Positions 31,534 to 33,764 of a DNA stretch of 33,764 bases are shown one piece after another; within the stretch, counting starts at the first letter, position 1, and each line of letters begins with the position of its first letter. Location: positions 1 through 33,764 of the forward strand of contig NZ_CABFPH010000059.1 in the NCBI RefSeq assembly GCF_902141845.1, read 5' to 3'. Source of the stretch: Methylobacterium symbioticum. GTDB taxonomy: Bacteria > Pseudomonadota > Alphaproteobacteria > Rhizobiales > Beijerinckiaceae. The notes under the pieces are model-generated. The model searched no databases and was not told the DNA's origin. It worked only from the letters and a program-made list of their open reading frames with translations. Both the position numbers and the translations under genes were made by a program.

Positions 31534-32709
31534 ATGACCGCCTCGTCCCAGACCGGCTCGACCGCGCGCCTGATCGGTGTCCTGATGGTGGCCGGCTTCG
31601 CCGGCACCTTCGCCCTGCGCTCGGTCGAGCCCCTGGTCGGCGTCCTCGCCCGGGACCTGGCGAGCGACCCGCACCGCGTCGCGCTGCTCTCCACGGCTTT
31701 CGCGCTGCCCTACGCGCTGATCCAGCCGGTGCTGGGACCGGTCGGCGACGCGCTCGGCAAGGAGCGGGTGATGAGCACCTGCCTCGCCGTTCTCGCCGTG
31801 GCGCTGAGCTTCTGCGCGGCGGCCTCGGATATCGATCAGCTCTTCGGCCTGCGGATGCTGGCGGGCGCGGCGGCGGGCGGCGTCATCCCGCTGGCGCTGG
31901 CCGTCCTCGGCGATCAGGTGGCGCTCGCCGGGCGGCAGGTGGCGATCGGACGCTTCCTCGTCGCCGTGATCCTCGGCCAGCTCACCGGCTCGACCTTTGC
32001 CGGGCTGATCGAGGCCGAGGTCGGCTGGCGCGGCGTCTTCGCCATCACCGCGGGCATGGCGGCGGTCGGCTGCGTCGCCACCCTCGTCGGCTTCGACCGC
32101 AGCGGCCGCGCCCCGCCCCGGCGCCCGCGCTTCGGCGAGGCGCTCACCCGCTACGGCGGCATCATCGCCAACCCGCGGGCGCGGATCCTGTTCGCGGGCG
32201 TCTTCGTCGAGGCGATCGCGGTGTTCGGCATCTTCCCGCACCTCGCGCCCCTGATCGAGGCGCGCGGCGAGGGCGGGGCCCGCGAGGCGGGTCTGGCGCT
32301 CGCGGGCTTCGCGGCGGGCGGGCTGATCTACTCCGCCCTCGTCGGCCATCTGGTGCGCCTGCTCGGCCCGTCGCGGATGCTCGCCTGGGGCGGGGCGATC
32401 TGCGCGGGCGCGCTGCTCGTCATCGGGCTCGCGGGCTCCTGGCAGGTCGATTGCGCGGCGCTGACCGCGATGGGCCTCGGCTTCTAAATGCTGCACAACA
32501 CCTTCCAGACCCAGGTCACCGAGGTGGCGCCGCAGGCCCGCGCCTCGGCGGTGGCTTTGCACGCCTTCTCGTTCTTCTGCGGTCAGGCACTCGGCGTGGC
32601 GTTCCTCGGCGCCGCTCTGCAGCTCCTCGGCCAATTCGGTGCACTCGCAGTCTGCGCCGCCGTGATCCTGGCGGTCGGCCTCGTGGTGGGGCGGCTGCTC
32701 GCGCGCTGA
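31534..32709 (+). pseudogene. MFS transporter interrupted by an in-frame TAA stop
   Basis: A major-facilitator transporter of 391 codons if read through. The first part (31534-32487, 317 residues) has nine or ten membrane helices with STAFALPYALIQPVLGPVGD (helix 2 and the loop 2-3 region, G-x-x-x-D) and RMLAGAAAGGVIPLAL. Codon 318 is TAA (32485-32487), directly after MGLGF. The next codons, in the same frame, read MLHNTFQTQVTEVAPQARAS, then FFCGQALGVAFLGAALQLL: the last two helices. Relatives have GF-Y-MLHNT at this place, so one tyrosine codon (TAC or TAT) has become TAA. A real mutation or a sequencing error would look alike. The ATG just after the stop could restart the 73-residue tail, but function of two pieces is unlikely. 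No clear ribosome-binding site is seen before 31534. Confidence 0.8.
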
Positions 32710-32792
32710 AACCGAACGGCGCCGACGCATCGGCGCCCGTCGCGGCCGCGAGGCCGGCCGGAAGCCGGACCGCGGCAGCACGATGCGAGCCG

Positions 32793-33065
32793 TCAGTGCA
32801 GGCGGAACTCGCCGTTCACCGTGCGCAGCTCGGCGGGCCGGATCAGCCGGGAATGGGCGACCTTCACCGAGTGCAGCGGCCCTTCGATCGAGCTCTCCCA
32901 GAAGGCCAGGAAGCGCTTCAGCTCGGGGAAGTCCGGGAACAGGTCGTGGCGCTGCCAGACGAAGCTCTGGAGCAGGTGCGGATGGTCCGGCAGGCGATAG
33001 AGGATCTCCGCGGTGGTGAGGCTGTAGCCTTCGAGCTGGCGCAGGAAGTCCGGCGAGACGGGCAT
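32793..33065 (-). CDS. usg: Usg family protein
   Basis: A 90-residue protein of the Usg family, small conserved alphaproteobacterial proteins, some of which were first noted beside tryptophan genes; the function is unknown. Seen: FLRQLEGYSLTTAEILYRLP, DHPHLLQSFVWQRHDLFPDF, PELKRFLAFWESSIEGPLHS and VKVAHSRLI, all standard for the family. There is no signal peptide or membrane helix. GAGGTG lies 9 bases before the ATG at 33063-33065. It is not next to trp genes here. The 276-bp upstream region to the collagen-like gene has an AT-rich patch near 33140-33165 that should hold divergent promoters. Confidence 0.88.
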   Translation of the reverse strand: MPVSPDFLRQLEGYSLTTAEILYRLPDHPHLLQSFVWQRHDLFPDFPELKRFLAFWESSIEGPLHSVKVAHSRLIRPAELRTVNGEFRLH

Positions 33066-33341
33066 TCTGGAACACCTCGTGACGGGTCGTGACGGCCAAG
33101 CTTGACCGGACTGGGCGAATCGATCAAGGGAGCCGCGAAGAAAAATCATAGATTTCAATCTGTTAGCACTCGTTAGCCGGCGCTGCTGCCAAGTCCCTCG
33201 AGTCTGCGCCGCACGGTCACGATCGATTAACCCTGTGCACAAGGGCGGCCGTCCTGTGCTCTCGCCCGTCTGCGGCCGGCCGGCGCCTTTCCCGCTTCGC
33301 GAAAACGGGCCAAGCTGCGCGGGGTCGGAGGAGCGAGTGGC

Positions 33342-33764
33342 ATGCGCGTGGAGGCTCGGCCGGTCCGTGGATCGATGCTGGCGGCGCTCGCCTGCCTGAG
33401 CTGCGCCGGGCCGGCCCGCGCCGAGATCACGATCCTCGCCGCCAAGATCACCGGCGGTGAATTGTGGGTGCTGGGCTCGTCCGACCAGATCGATGCCGAG
33501 GTCAGTCTCGACGGCCGCTTCCGGCAGAAGACCGACCGCAGCGGCAGCTTCCAGTTCAATGTCGTGCACCACCCGGCCTCCTGCATCGTGACCCTGCGCG
33601 TCGGGTCCCAGGAGAGGCAGGCGGTGGTGGGCGAGTGCGGTCAGCAGGGGCCGCCGGGCCCTCCCGGCCCGCAGGGACCGGCGGGTCCGGCCGGCCCGTC
33701 CGGTGCGGCCGCCGCGATGGCGGCCGTGCCCGGTCCGCCGGGGCCCCCAGGTCCGCCAGGGCCC
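33342..33764 (+). CDS. Secreted protein with collagen-like Gly-X-Y repeats (cut by window edge)
   Basis: A frame open to the right end, 141 codons in the window. It begins with a signal peptide (basic start, then SMLAALACLSCAGPARA, cleavage before EIT). A compact beta-type domain of about 75 residues follows (ITILAAKITGGELWVLGSS, VSLDGRFRQKTDRSGSFQF) with C82 and C100, like a carboxypeptidase-regulatory or Ig-like fold. At residue 101 Gly-X-Y triplets start: QGPPGPPGPQGPAGPAGPS, a short break GAAAAMAAV, then PGPPGPPGPPGP to the edge. Prolines sit at X and Y as in collagen. GGAGGAG lies 9 bases before the ATG at 33342. Bacterial collagen-like proteins are often surface fibres or adhesins; total length and anchor are outside the window. 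Confidence 0.82.
   Translation, partial: MRVEARPVRGSMLAALACLSCAGPARAEITILAAKITGGELWVLGSSDQIDAEVSLDGRFRQKTDRSGSFQFNVVHHPASCIVTLRVGSQERQAVVGECGQQGPPGPPGPQGPAGPAGPSGAAAAMAAVPGPPGPPGPPGP

Noticed and set aside
33163..33171. TTAGCACTC, an exact left half of the CIRCE heat-shock element
   Set aside because: The right half GAGTGCTAA is not found at the required 9-base spacing; no chaperone gene is near. Probably chance.

Overview
The window is high-GC (about 70%) alphaproteobacterial chromosome, most likely from a Methylobacterium-type Rhizobiales organism. Pointers are the DUF6894 and usg genes, a GTTC-N7-GTTC SOS box, an EcfG-like promoter, and two families of palindromic intergenic repeats of a kind common in these genomes. 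No tRNA, rRNA, CRISPR array, transposase, phage gene or plasmid gene was seen. It reads as chromosome with metabolic accessory modules. The assignment to genus is an inference from gene content, not from a marker gene.

Layout. 1-3055: start of ruvB (cut by the left edge), a DUF6894 gene behind a LexA-type box, and a divergent biotin pair bioF/bioA around a perfect inverted repeat. 3363-6327: a single-domain response regulator, a MarR-type regulator, a methyltransferase and two small membrane proteins. 6423-9407: a gamma-glutamyltransferase-like gene followed 30 bp later by a leucine-rich-repeat protein kinase. 9624-14183: a nickel-pincer cofactor cluster larC-larE-larB, then a Tat-exported aldo/keto reductase and a HupE/UreJ-type nickel permease; no larA is present. 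14294-18524: a complete polyamine-type ABC importer (ATPase, binding protein, two permeases). 18694-19689: a CobW-type metal GTPase.

20762-26172: an operon for an acyl-CoA dehydrogenase of the ACAD10/11 kind, a thiolase, an SDR, an APH-type kinase and a small DUF6285 protein, facing a divergent TetR regulator whose palindromic operator fills the spacer of its own promoter. This set closely resembles the levulinate/4-hydroxyacid (lva) pathway of Pseudomonas putida: kinase plus small partner plus ACAD plus reductase, here with a thiolase and without the acyl-CoA ligase. 26231-28786: a small secreted protein behind an EcfG-like promoter, then a convergent pair for surface polysaccharide (a GINT1-like propeller protein and a WecG/TagA/CpsF glycosyltransferase). 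29092-31065: a YdiF-type CoA-transferase with a long C-terminal extension. 31534-32709: an MFS transporter broken by one in-frame TAA. 32793-33065: usg. 33342-33764: a secreted protein entering Gly-X-Y collagen-like repeats at the right edge.

The most promising items are the 4-hydroxyacyl-CoA catabolic operon with its TetR operator, the lar cluster that lacks its racemase but is linked to an exported reductase and a nickel permease, the SOS box before DUF6894-ruvB, and the non-RD LRR kinase. All family calls rest on reading motifs by eye; none was checked by database search.
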